IMG/VR virus record: IMGVR_UViG_3300027759_000499
Location: 1 to 21,180 of that record
DNA: 21,180 nucleotides
DNA from: a virus
Direction: 5' to 3' (one strand)
Of this stretch, positions 6,335 through 13,986 are shown in pieces. The position numbers and the translations under genes are program-made. How positions within the stretch are numbered: the first letter of the stretch is position 1; each line of letters opens with the position of its first letter. A model generated the notes under the pieces. The model searched no databases, was not told where the DNA came from, and saw only the letters and a list, made by a program, of their open reading frames with translations.

Positions 6335-8499
6335 ACGATAACGGGATTACGGCAGCGAAGGCTGTAGCCAGCGGGAACGAAGACCTACTGTCAACGGCTC
6401 GCAGTCGGTTGGACATGGCTATGTCGGCGCTGTCTGAATCCCGCGAAGACGAGATTGACGATCTGCGGTTCTACGCAGGCAGCCCTGACAATCACTGGCA
6501 ATGGCCGAGTGACGTTTTGGCGACCCGTGGCGCGGTGCAGGGGCAGACGATCAACGCACGCCCGTGCCTGACGATCAACAAGCTGCCGCAGCACGTCCGT
6601 CAGGTCACCAACGACCAGCGCCAGAACCGGCCTGCGGCGAAGGTCATTCCGGTGGACGACAACGCCGACATTGAGGTGGCCGACATCTTCAACGGCATGA
6701 TCCGGCACATTGAATACATCAGCGACGCTGACGTAGCCTACGACACGGCGTGCGAGAACCAGGTGGCGTATGGCGAGGGCTACATCCGACTGCTGACCGA
6801 GTACTGCGACGACAACACGTTTGAGCAGGACATCAAGATCGGGCGGGTGCGTAATTCGTTCTCGGTGTACATGGATCCGATGATCCAAGACCCGACTGGC
6901 GCGGACGCCAAGTATTGCTTTGTCACGCAAGACCTGACCCGCGAGGAGTACGAGCGGATGTACCCTAACGCAGCGCCTGTGACGACGTTGCAATCATTGG
7001 GCGTTGGCGATCAGTCCATCAGCAACTGGCTGAACGAGGACACGATACGAGTCGCTGACTACTATTACATTGACTATGACCGCGCTACGCTGAATTTGTA
7101 CCCAGGCAACCAGACGGCGTTTGCCGGCACGCCGGAAGACAAGCAATTGAAAGCGTTTTTTGGCAAGCCACTACGCTCACGCGAGTCGGACAGGCCGAAA
7201 GTCAAGTATTGCAAGATCAACGGCTACGAGGTTTTGGAACAAAACGATTGGGCCGGGAAGTGTATTCCGGTCATTCGCGTTGTCGGCAACGAATACGAGG
7301 TTGATGGGCGTCTGTATGTGAGCGGTCTAGTGCGAAATGCCAAGGACGCACAACGGATGTACAACTATTGGGTGTCCCAAGAGGCAGAAATGCTGGCTTT
7401 GGCTCCAAAAGCACCGTTTATTGGTTACGGCGGGCAGTTTGAGGGTTACGAAAACCAATGGAAGACCGCCAACACGCAAAATTGGCCGTATTTGGAGGTC
7501 AACCCTGACGTAACTGACGGCCAAGGTGCTATTTTGCCGCTGCCGCAGCGGGCACAACCGCCAATGGCGTCATCTGGTCTGTTGCAGGCCAAGGCTGGTG
7601 CTTCTGAGGACATCAAATCCACCACCGGGCAGTACAACGCATCGTTGGGCATGGGTTCTAACGAGCGTTCTGGCAAGGCTATTTTGGCTCGCCAGCGCGA
7701 GGGTGATGTTGGGACGTATCACTACGGCAATAACTTGGCCCGCAGCGTGCGAAACGTCGCTCGGCAACTGGTGGACTTGATCCCCAAGATTTACGACACG
7801 CAGCGTGTGGCTCGGATCATTGGCGAAGACGGCGATACCAAGATGGTGAGGGTCAACCCTGACCAACAGCAACCTGTCAACAAGATCGTTGACCAATCAG
7901 GCATTGTGATTGAGAAAATCTACAACCTGAGCGTTGGCAAATACGATGTGGTGGCTGTGACCGGCCCCGGCTATGCAACCAAGCGCCAAGAGTCGCTGGA
8001 GGCTATGGGCCAGATGTTGCAAGCCAACCCATCATTGTGGGCTGTGGCTGGCGATTTGTTCGTCAAGAACATGGATTGGCCTGGGGCGCAAGAAATGGCA
8101 AAACGCTTTGCCAAGACCATTGATCCGAAACTGATGGGTGATGGCGAGGACAATCCTGCGCTTGCTGCTGCCCAGCAGCAAATGGAAGCAATGGGGCAGG
8201 AGATGGAGCAGATGCACCAGATGCTGCAAAACGTCGGCAAGTCTATTGAAGTGCAAGATCAAGAGCGCAAGGACTATGAAGCCAAGATCAAGGCGTTTGA
8301 CGCCGAGACCAAGCGCATTTCTGCCGTGCAGGCCGGTATGTCACCAGAGCAGATTCAAGAAATTGTGCTTGGCACGGTTCATGGCATGATTACCAGCGGC
8401 GACTTGATTGCCGAGATGCCGGGTCAGGATGTTGATATGGGGGCCGAAATGCCAATGGAAAACATGGAGCAACAACCACCACAAGGGATGCCACAATGA
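6331..8499 (+). CDS. P22-type portal protein
   Basis: The 722-aa product is nearly the length of the P22 portal (725) and has the family start: a helical N terminus with DEIDDLRFYAGSPDNHWQWP, then RPCLTINKLPQHVRQVTNDQR and NRPAAKVIPV near 85-110. VAYGEGYIRLLTEY (about 150) and SVYMDPMIQDPTGADAKY (about 180) are also typical. KSTTGQYNASLGMGSNERSG near 430 is a hallmark segment of P22-like portals. The last 120 residues turn into a Gln/Met-rich coiled coil (QQQMEAMGQEMEQMHQML) and an acidic Met-rich tail, which would form the C-terminal barrel. Twelve copies should make the ring through which DNA is packaged and ejected. The stop overlaps the next ATG. Confidence 0.95.
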   Translation: MNDNGITAAKAVASGNEDLLSTARSRLDMAMSALSESREDEIDDLRFYAGSPDNHWQWPSDVLATRGAVQGQTINARPCLTINKLPQHVRQVTNDQRQNRPAAKVIPVDDNADIEVADIFNGMIRHIEYISDADVAYDTACENQVAYGEGYIRLLTEYCDDNTFEQDIKIGRVRNSFSVYMDPMIQDPTGADAKYCFVTQDLTREEYERMYPNAAPVTTLQSLGVGDQSISNWLNEDTIRVADYYYIDYDRATLNLYPGNQTAFAGTPEDKQLKAFFGKPLRSRESDRPKVKYCKINGYEVLEQNDWAGKCIPVIRVVGNEYEVDGRLYVSGLVRNAKDAQRMYNYWVSQEAEMLALAPKAPFIGYGGQFEGYENQWKTANTQNWPYLEVNPDVTDGQGAILPLPQRAQPPMASSGLLQAKAGASEDIKSTTGQYNASLGMGSNERSGKAILARQREGDVGTYHYGNNLARSVRNVARQLVDLIPKIYDTQRVARIIGEDGDTKMVRVNPDQQQPVNKIVDQSGIVIEKIYNLSVGKYDVVAVTGPGYATKRQESLEAMGQMLQANPSLWAVAGDLFVKNMDWPGAQEMAKRFAKTIDPKLMGDGEDNPALAAAQQQMEAMGQEMEQMHQMLQNVGKSIEVQDQERKDYEAKIKAFDAETKRISAVQAGMSPEQIQEIVLGTVHGMITSGDLIAEMPGQDVDMGAEMPMENMEQQPPQGMPQ

Positions 8500-8858
8500 C
8501 CGCCGCACAATTTGTTGGTTTGCTGTTTCTTGGGCGCGATGTAGCGCATAGCGTACACCTCAACACTCGCAGTTTCAGCAAGCACATGGCGCTGAACACG
8601 TTCTACAACGAGATTGTGGAACTAGCCGATACGTTTACCGAGGCATACCAAGGTCGGCATGGTTTGGTAGGGCAGATTGTTGTTCCTCCCAACAAAAAAG
8701 CCGCCAACATCATTGAGTTTTTGCAAGCTCAACTCGATGAAATTGAGGCTGTGCGATACGACGTGGTGGACAAAAAAGACACCGCTTTGCACAATTTGAT
8801 TGACGAAATTGTGGCGTTGTACTTGTCTACCTTGTACAAACTGAGGTTTTTGGCATAA
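8496..8858 (+). CDS. Dps/ferritin-like four-helix protein, DUF5856-like (120 aa)
   Basis: The ATG at 8496 overlaps the portal stop (ATGA). The product is predicted all-helical with four segments: about 3-25, 30-52, 68-90 and 94-118. Helix A carries His18 and His21; then come His30, Glu42, Asp45 and Glu49. The set His18, His30, Asp45, Glu49 has spacings 12, 15 and 4, the same as the ferroxidase residues His51, His63, Asp78 and Glu82 of E. coli Dps; the fifth Dps ligand, Asp67, would fall on Asn34. I recall this phage family as DUF5856, without a proven function. At 120 aa it is shorter than Dps (about 167). It could bind iron or be a head-associated mini-ferritin, but iron binding is inferred from spacing only. 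It sits between portal and head-fibre-like genes. Confidence 0.7.
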   Translation: MTAAQFVGLLFLGRDVAHSVHLNTRSFSKHMALNTFYNEIVELADTFTEAYQGRHGLVGQIVVPPNKKAANIIEFLQAQLDEIEAVRYDVVDKKDTALHNLIDEIVALYLSTLYKLRFLA

Positions 8859-10427
8859 ATGGCACTTTACGCAGATCGTGTAAAAGATAGTACCTCACTT
8901 ACGGGTACTGGTGCAGTCACTTTGAGTGGTACTGCGCCAACTGGTTTTCAATCTTTTGCCACGGCGTTTGGTGCTAGTCCTGTTACGGTTGCATACTGTA
9001 TTGCCGACCAGACGGGGAACAATTGGGAAGTTGGCACAGGCGTGTTTAACGGCACAACTGGTTTGACTCGCGTTACTGTTCTTGGGTCAAGCAACGGCGG
9101 TTCGTTGGTCAACTTTACTGGCGGCACGCAGGATGTGTTTTGTACCATTCCGGCCAACTACATTAATACACCTGTTGCACAAGCACAACTACTGGGATTT
9201 ACCTCTACTTTAACCACTGCTGCACTTAGTATAACAGGTGCATCTGGTGCTAGTGGTACAGCAACCCTAACTTTTGCATTGCAGGGGTCTGCACCCTATG
9301 CTATTAATTCATATATAGTTGTTGCCGGTGTAGGAAATACGGGCTATAACGGCCTTTACCAAGTAACAGCTTGTACAACTACATCTGTTTCTTATCTTAA
9401 TGCAACAACAGCTGCATCTTCCGGGGGTACAGTTGTTGCACCCGTATTATTAACAAAAGACAGCAGTGTTTACCAATTAATTGCAGCTACTAGCACCCAG
9501 AGTGCCTTTGTTTTACCAGATGTTACAACACTTCAACCGGGTTGGTTATTTAAAATAATAAATGGAACATCAAACTCGGTGCTAATGCAGGTCTATACAT
9601 TTGGGGGCACAAATATTGTTAGTGCTCAGCAAAATACAGGATACAATTTTACTTGTATTAGTGCTTCAGCTAATGATGCTACTGGTTGGAGATTGGGTGT
9701 TAGTGAAGTATACTCAGGTGTTTCAGGAACTCAGACCACAGGCTCTGGATCTATGGTTCTGTCTGTTAGTCCAACAATTACTGGTACAATGAGTTTTACC
9801 GGCACTAGTACCTCAAACGCATTTTTTGGTACCGCACAAACAACAGGCCAGATGCAAATTGGTGGTACTGGGCAAACAGGTTTGATAAGACTAGGTCAAT
9901 CAACAGCCTCGCAACCCATCCAAATTGGCTCCGGCGTAACTACTACTGCGACCACTGCGTCTGGTACAGCAAGTTCAATTTCTTCTACTACACTCACAGT
10001 AGGCGGCACTGTAACAGGAACATTCTCTATTGGTATGACACTGTCTGGTACCAACGTATTGCCAGGCACTTATATTACCGCAGGTTCGGGTACTAGTTGG
10101 ACTGTTAACCAAACCCAAACCGTTACGTCTACCACTATCACAGGCACAACTCAAAAGTCTATTGATATCGGAATCAATGGTGCTTCTGGATCTATAACAG
10201 CTATCACACTTGGTTCAGCCACTACTGGTGCTACGTCTACAATTACTGTAAATGGAACGCTAAGACTAAAAGGGTATACAGTGAGTACATTGCCTGCTGC
10301 TGGTATTGCTGGTAGAATAGCATATGTTACTGATGCAACAGCTCCGAGTTATAATGATACTTTAACCGGCGGTGGAACAACAACAATCCCAGTTTTTGAT
10401 AACGGAACTGCTTGGACAGCTCACTAA
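8859..10427 (+). CDS. Head- or tail-fibre-like protein with modular, AT-rich interior
   Basis: The ATG follows the preceding TAA without a gap. Residues 1-105 (MALYADRVKDSTSLTGTG, with GFQSFATAFG, NWEVGTGVFNG and VFCTIPANYI) match an N-terminal module I know from virion fibre proteins of many phages. The middle, about residues 110-465, is low-complexity Thr/Ser/Gly-rich sequence expected to form beta structure. The last 55 residues (LRLKGYTVSTLPAAG, AYVTDATAPSYNDTLTGGGT, VFDNGTAW) are a common fibre C-terminal cap. From about 9180 the DNA is much more AT-rich than its surroundings (19 of 60 bases are G or C in 9541-9600, against 39 of 60 in 6541-6600), suggesting acquisition from another phage. 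Placement among head genes favours a head fibre, but a tail role is not excluded. Confidence 0.7.
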   Translation: MALYADRVKDSTSLTGTGAVTLSGTAPTGFQSFATAFGASPVTVAYCIADQTGNNWEVGTGVFNGTTGLTRVTVLGSSNGGSLVNFTGGTQDVFCTIPANYINTPVAQAQLLGFTSTLTTAALSITGASGASGTATLTFALQGSAPYAINSYIVVAGVGNTGYNGLYQVTACTTTSVSYLNATTAASSGGTVVAPVLLTKDSSVYQLIAATSTQSAFVLPDVTTLQPGWLFKIINGTSNSVLMQVYTFGGTNIVSAQQNTGYNFTCISASANDATGWRLGVSEVYSGVSGTQTTGSGSMVLSVSPTITGTMSFTGTSTSNAFFGTAQTTGQMQIGGTGQTGLIRLGQSTASQPIQIGSGVTTTATTASGTASSISSTTLTVGGTVTGTFSIGMTLSGTNVLPGTYITAGSGTSWTVNQTQTVTSTTITGTTQKSIDIGINGASGSITAITLGSATTGATSTITVNGTLRLKGYTVSTLPAAGIAGRIAYVTDATAPSYNDTLTGGGTTTIPVFDNGTAWTAH

Positions 10428-10440
10428 AAGAAAGAATAAC

Positions 10441-10551
10441 ATGGCTATCATCAAATCAATTGAAACCGGCTACGGCACTTACGCTGCAAGCAAAAGGCGA
10501 AATTGGCATTGCTTAATCGTACTGTGTACGATAAGGGATAAAAATTGTTAG
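10441..10551 (+). pseudogene. Probable remnant of a small phage gene (36-codon open frame)
   Basis: The frame starts with ATG and MAIIKSIETGYGTYAA, which resembles the N terminus of a family of roughly 100-aa phage proteins I recall in this neighbourhood. After about 15 residues the similarity ends in SKRRNWHCLIVLC and an early TAG. A neighbouring frame reads KGEIGIA then stop, which looks like a plausible end of a longer ancestral gene, so an internal deletion or frameshift would explain it. It overlaps the next start codon. It has no strong ribosome site. It could still be a real 36-aa gene. Confidence 0.4.
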
Positions 10552-10583
10552 GTTTTTCTCCCATCTCGGCGTTGCCAATTTCG
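10498..10583. repeat. Nested inverted repeats around a possible promoter/operator
   Basis: The outer pair is CGAAATTGGCA at 10498-10508 and its exact complement TGCCAATTTCG at 10573-10583. Inside lies a perfect 7-3-7 palindrome, ATCGTAC TGT GTACGAT, at 10516-10532. The element spans the end of the gene remnant, the ribosome site and the start of the 40-aa gene. TTGGCA (10503-10508) and TACGAT (10527-10532), 18 bases apart, also resemble a weak sigma-70 promoter with the palindrome in its spacer. It could equally act as RNA structure controlling the TTG start. Confidence 0.6.
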
Positions 10584-10667
10584 ACTATAGTTGCGCCGAC
10601 GCCTCCAGCGCCTGGGGCTGTGCAGCTTTTGATTGAGATTAGATCGTTTACTGAACGGAGATTTTAA
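10545..10667 (+). CDS. 40-aa phage protein of unknown function, TTG start
   Basis: AAGGGA at 10533-10538 lies six bases before TTG 10545, and the stop TAA shares its last base with the ATG of the next gene (TAATG), the arrangement used by other genes here. The product reads MLGFSPISALPISTIV then a Pro-rich turn (APTPPAPGA) and a basic end, SFTERRF. Short proteins beginning with GFxxISxxPIS are common in phage head regions and have no known function. A hydrophobic first half could associate with membrane or capsid. The coding call rests on start signal and coupling. Confidence 0.6.
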   Translation: MLGFSPISALPISTIVAPTPPAPGAVQLLIEIRSFTERRF

Positions 10668-10972
10668 TGGCTCTTACCCTCAAAGCTGTAACCACTCGGC
10701 TAGGTTACCAACAGATCACTTCTTTGAGCGCGTCAACCGCGCTCACCGTGCCCATCGTGGACGTTAACGGTTTGTCGTGCAAGCCTAGCATTGCTATCAT
10801 CACCGCTGAGACTCAAGCAGTCCGGTGGCGTGACGACGATGTGGCCCCGACCGCTTCAGTCGGTATGCCTTTGGCCGCAGGCGTTACGCTGCAATACGAC
10901 GGCGATCTGACCAAGATTCGGTTTATTGAGCAGACGGCCAGCGCCAAGATCAACGTCAGTTATTACGCATAA
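10667..10972 (+). CDS. Small conserved phage head-region protein (101 aa)
   Basis: The product MALTLKAVTTRLGYQQITSL contains AETQAVRWRDDDVAPTASVGMPLAAGVTLQYDGDLTKIRFIEQ. The phrase TQAVRWRDD with PTASxGMPL is a pattern I recognise in small beta-rich phage proteins found near head genes and sometimes called virion-associated; no biochemical role is established. It has no membrane segment and ends in INVSYYA, a likely edge strand. Its start is coupled to the 40-aa gene and its stop overlaps the ribosome site of the next gene. Decoration or head completion is plausible. Confidence 0.75.
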   Translation: MALTLKAVTTRLGYQQITSLSASTALTVPIVDVNGLSCKPSIAIITAETQAVRWRDDDVAPTASVGMPLAAGVTLQYDGDLTKIRFIEQTASAKINVSYYA

Positions 10973-10982
10973 GGGGTCAGTC

Positions 10983-11471
10983 ATGGACATTATTAACGAT
11001 ACTGCCGGTATGGACTACTTGACGTACTTTACGACCCAGATGCCAAAAGATTTGGCGTCTATGGCCGCGTTGCGCGATGAACTGGCGATCCGTCAGGGCG
11101 CATTGTCGGCAGCAGCAGACACCGTGAAACTGAAGGCCGATGCTGCGGCGGCGCTGGAAGTTGCCAAAACTGACGCTGCGGCAATTTTGGCTGATGCCAA
11201 AGAGCAAAACGCTGCGGCTAAAGCCAAGAAGACTGCACAAGACGCCCGTGAAAAAGAATTGAGCACCCGCGAAACTGACATGGCGGCTGCGTTTAGTGCC
11301 CGCGACAAAGAATTGAGCCTGCGTGAAAAGCAAGTTCAATCGCAGCAAGACTCTTTGGATGCCAAGGACGCCAGATTGTTTGCTGATGAAGCACAATTGT
11401 TTTCAGACCGAGCTGCGCTGGACGCACGCATCAAGGCGTTTCAAGACAAAGTGGCAGCACTTAACATTTAA
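10983..11471 (+). CDS. Coiled-coil protein of unknown function (162 aa)
   Basis: I chose ATG 10983 because AAGGGG at 10971-10976 sits six bases upstream; the frame extends further left but inside the preceding gene. After a short N-terminal segment (MDIINDTAGMDYLTYFTTQM) nearly the whole protein, residues about 30-160, is Ala/Lys/Glu/Asp-rich heptad-like sequence such as AAAILADAKEQNAAAKAKK and LREKQVQSQQDSLDAKDARL. A long rod-like coiled coil is expected. It precedes the scaffold gene by 41 bases, so a helper role in capsid assembly is possible. It is also compatible with an internal or ejected protein. No enzymatic motif is seen. Confidence 0.7.
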   Translation: MDIINDTAGMDYLTYFTTQMPKDLASMAALRDELAIRQGALSAAADTVKLKADAAAALEVAKTDAAAILADAKEQNAAAKAKKTAQDAREKELSTRETDMAAAFSARDKELSLREKQVQSQQDSLDAKDARLFADEAQLFSDRAALDARIKAFQDKVAALNI

Positions 11472-11512
11472 CCGTACTGGCCCAATGACCAGGGAATCTC
11501 AGGATTCAATAG

Positions 11513-12265
11513 ATGAACGAAGAAGTTGAAGTAGTAGCGGAAGCACCCGCGCCGGAACAGGTGGCTACGGCAGCGCCTGCACCAGAAGACCAAACGCCGG
11601 AAGTAGCTGATGAAGCGCCTTCAGAAAAACTGTTCACGCAGGAAGAACTGAACGCTGAATTCGGCAAGCGTCTCGCAAGAGAACGCCGCAAGATGGAACG
11701 AGAGTTTGCTGCAAAGCAGGCACCTACCCCGTTAGTGGAAAACGCTGACACGCCAGAGGCTTACGCCGAGGCGTTGGCCTATCAAAAAGCCGAGCAGATT
11801 ATCCGAGAGCGTGAGGTGCAAAAGCAGCAGTCGGAAACTCTTGAGAGCTACCGCGACAGGGAAGAAGAAGCACGGGACAAGTACGAGGACTTCGAGCAAG
11901 TTGCGTACAACCCCAACCTTCGGATTACTGAAGTGATGGCTCAGTCGATCCAAGCATCTGAAATCGGCCCTGATGTGGCTTATTTCTTGGGGGCCAACCC
12001 CAAAGAAGCAGATCGCATCTCCAAGTTGCAGCCTATTTTGCAGGCCAAAGAAATCGGGAAACTTGAGGCCAAATTGGCTGATAATCCCGTTGTCAAGAAA
12101 ACGACCAGCGCACCAACTCCAATTGCGCCGGTCACCGCACGTTCTTCTGGTGCGCCTGTTTACGACACTACCGATCCTCGATCAGTCAAGACTATGAGCA
12201 CAAGCGAATGGATTGCGGCTGACAGAGCTAGGCAGATGAAAAAACTTGAGCGCAACCGTTACTAA
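11513..12265 (+). CDS. Scaffolding protein
   Basis: The 250-aa product lies directly before the coat gene, where P22-like phages keep their scaffold (gp8, 303 aa). The first 45 residues are highly acidic, rich in Pro, Ala and Glu. LFTQEELNAEFGKRLARERRKMERE follows, here seen as LFTQEELNAEFGKR and LARERRKMERE, typical of phage scaffolds. A charged helical core runs to about 180 (AEQIIREREVQKQQ, YRDREEEARDKYEDFEQ), then a Pro/Ala linker, and a basic C terminus (ARQMKKLERNRY) that in P22 binds the coat. It should guide coat assembly and leave the prohead. Family assignment is by position and composition, not by strict motif. Confidence 0.85.
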   Translation: MNEEVEVVAEAPAPEQVATAAPAPEDQTPEVADEAPSEKLFTQEELNAEFGKRLARERRKMEREFAAKQAPTPLVENADTPEAYAEALAYQKAEQIIREREVQKQQSETLESYRDREEEARDKYEDFEQVAYNPNLRITEVMAQSIQASEIGPDVAYFLGANPKEADRISKLQPILQAKEIGKLEAKLADNPVVKKTTSAPTPIAPVTARSSGAPVYDTTDPRSVKTMSTSEWIAADRARQMKKLERNRY

Positions 12266-12283
12266 CTTCATAAGGAAATTATT

Positions 12284-13498
12284 GTGGCTAATTCGATTCT
12301 TACCATTGACATGATTACGCGGAAGGCTCTCGAAATCCTCGAGAACAATCTGGTAATCACCCGCAATTGCAACCGACAGTACGACGACAGTTTTGCTGTT
12401 GAAGGTGCAAAGATTGGTTCAACCCTGCGTATTCGCTTGCCAGACCGCGCTCTGGTGACGGACGGTGCCGCTCTGCAAGTGCAGGACGACAACGAGCAGT
12501 ACACCACTCTGTCTGTTGCTTCGCAAAAGCACATCGGTGTGAACTTCACTTCTGCTGAACTGACCATGCAGTTGGACGACTTTGCAGACCGCGTGCTAAA
12601 GCCTCGTATCAGCCAATTGGCATCGTCCATTGATGCTGACGTTGCGAACGCCTACAAGTCGATTTATTCGGCTGTTGGCACCCCAGGTACGACCCCCGGC
12701 ACCTCGCTGGTTCTGCTGCAAGCGCAACAGAAACTCAACGAGAACGCAGCGGTTATGTCGCCACGTTACGCCACCGTCAACCCTGCTGCCAACGCCGCTC
12801 TGGTTGAAGGTATGAAAGGTCTCTTTAACCCAACCGATACTGTTTCAAAGCAGTTTAAGAACGGCATGATGGGCACCGGCGTGCTTGGCTTTGATGAAGT
12901 CAATATGTCGCAGTCAATCAAGCAGCACACTACTGGCTCACGTTCTACGACTGACACGATTTTGGTTAACGGTGCTGTTAGCACCCAAGGCCAAGCAACG
13001 ATTAGCATTGACGGCGGTACTGGCTCGGCAACGATTGCTGTTGGCGACATTTTTACCATTGCCAACGTGTATTCGGTCAATCCACAGACCCGTGAGTCTA
13101 CTGGTTCGTTGCAGCAGTTTGTTTGCACCGCCACCGCTACTGCATCTTCTGGTGCTTGGACGAACATTGCAATCAGCCCAGCAATCTATACCAGCGACAG
13201 CGCCTTGGCTACCGTTAACAGCTTCCCTGCTGATAACGCTGCTGTGACCTTCTTGGGTTCTGCTTCTACGCAGTACGCTCAGAATCTGGTCTACCACAAG
13301 GATGCGATCACGTTTGCTACTGCTGACCTCTTGATGCCGCAAGGTGTTGACATGGCCGCACGCGCTGTTCACAACGGTATCAGCCTGCGCGTTGTTCGTC
13401 AGTACGACATCAACAACGACCGTATGCCTTGCCGTATTGACGTTTTGTACGGCTTCAGCACTATTCGTCCACAGATGGCCTGCCGCATCTGGGGTTAA
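12284..13498 (+). CDS. Major capsid (coat) protein, P22 gp5-like
   Basis: The start is GTG, six bases after AAGGAA at 12272-12277, a strong ribosome site suited to an abundant protein. The 404-aa product is close to P22 gp5 (430). MANSILTIDMITRKALEILENNLV, read as MANSILTIDMITRKALEI and ENNLV, with NRQYDDSF and GSTLRIRLPDRA, is the family N terminus of the HK97 fold. VNFTSAELTMQLDDFADRVLKP and DADVANAYKSIYS follow. Residues about 215-335 (ISIDGGTGSATIAVGDIFTI, NPQTRESTG) look like the inserted beta domain of P22-type coats. The C terminus ends NDRMPCRIDVLYGFSTIRPQ and CRIWG. The protein forms the icosahedral shell. Confidence 0.93.
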   Translation: MANSILTIDMITRKALEILENNLVITRNCNRQYDDSFAVEGAKIGSTLRIRLPDRALVTDGAALQVQDDNEQYTTLSVASQKHIGVNFTSAELTMQLDDFADRVLKPRISQLASSIDADVANAYKSIYSAVGTPGTTPGTSLVLLQAQQKLNENAAVMSPRYATVNPAANAALVEGMKGLFNPTDTVSKQFKNGMMGTGVLGFDEVNMSQSIKQHTTGSRSTTDTILVNGAVSTQGQATISIDGGTGSATIAVGDIFTIANVYSVNPQTRESTGSLQQFVCTATATASSGAWTNIAISPAIYTSDSALATVNSFPADNAAVTFLGSASTQYAQNLVYHKDAITFATADLLMPQGVDMAARAVHNGISLRVVRQYDINNDRMPCRIDVLYGFSTIRPQMACRIWG

Positions 13499-13523
13499 TT
13501 CTTAATTTTTAGGGGTAAATATC

Positions 13524-13946
13524 ATGGCACTTCCTACTATTGGTGGCGGTCAGCAAATTGGCGACGGCAACCTGAATGAGCTTCTTCTTGGTTTTAACGC
13601 GGCTCCACAGACTGCAACTGCAACCGCAACGCTGACTGTTACTCAAATCATCAACGGTCTTTTGGTTGGCAACCCTTCCACTAGCGCCGCAAGTTACACC
13701 CTGCCAACCGCAGCATTGATTGACGCTACGCTCACCAATGCCAAGGTCGGCAGCACGTTTGACTTGACCATCGTTAACTTGGGCACTTCATCGGGCCTGA
13801 TTACGGTGGTGGTTGGTACTGGCATTACGGCTGTTGGAAACTTGGTTATCGCCATTACCGGCAGCGCGGCTGGCGTTGGAGGCGCGGCGCAATTCAAGTT
13901 CCGCAAAACTGGTGATGCTGCCTACACGGTGTATCGCATTGCATAA
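13524..13946 (+). CDS. Putative capsid decoration protein (140 aa)
   Basis: AGGGG at 13511-13515 precedes the ATG. The product begins MALPTIGGGQQIGDGNLNEL, then is almost entirely alternating hydrophobic and Thr/Ser/Gly beta sequence: TATLTVTQIINGLLVGNPS, YTLPTAALIDATL, TFDLTIVNLG and a C-terminal FRKTGDAAYTVYRIA. This pattern occurs in small proteins next to coat genes in many phages. Its place right after coat and before a strong terminator suggests a highly made structural protein that decorates the capsid. No signal peptide is present. Function is inferred from position. Confidence 0.65.
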   Translation: MALPTIGGGQQIGDGNLNELLLGFNAAPQTATATATLTVTQIINGLLVGNPSTSAASYTLPTAALIDATLTNAKVGSTFDLTIVNLGTSSGLITVVVGTGITAVGNLVIAITGSAAGVGGAAQFKFRKTGDAAYTVYRIA

Positions 13947-13950
13947 AAGA

Positions 13951-13972
13951 GGGGGCTTCGGCCCCCATTTTT
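13951..13972 (+). terminator. Intrinsic terminator with TTCG tetraloop
   Basis: GGGGGC at 13951-13956, loop TTCG, GCCCCC at 13961-13966, then A and five T (13968-13972). It is a textbook stem-loop and U-tract, starting six bases after the decoration gene stop. Because structural genes continue downstream without an obvious new promoter, it probably lowers rather than ends transcription. Confidence 0.85.
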
Positions 13973-13986
13973 CAAAGGACTAGAAA

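Noticed and set aside
11472-11512. Short CTGG/CCAG hairpin before the scaffold gene
   Set aside because: Only four pairs with an eight-base loop and no T-tract; expected by chance.
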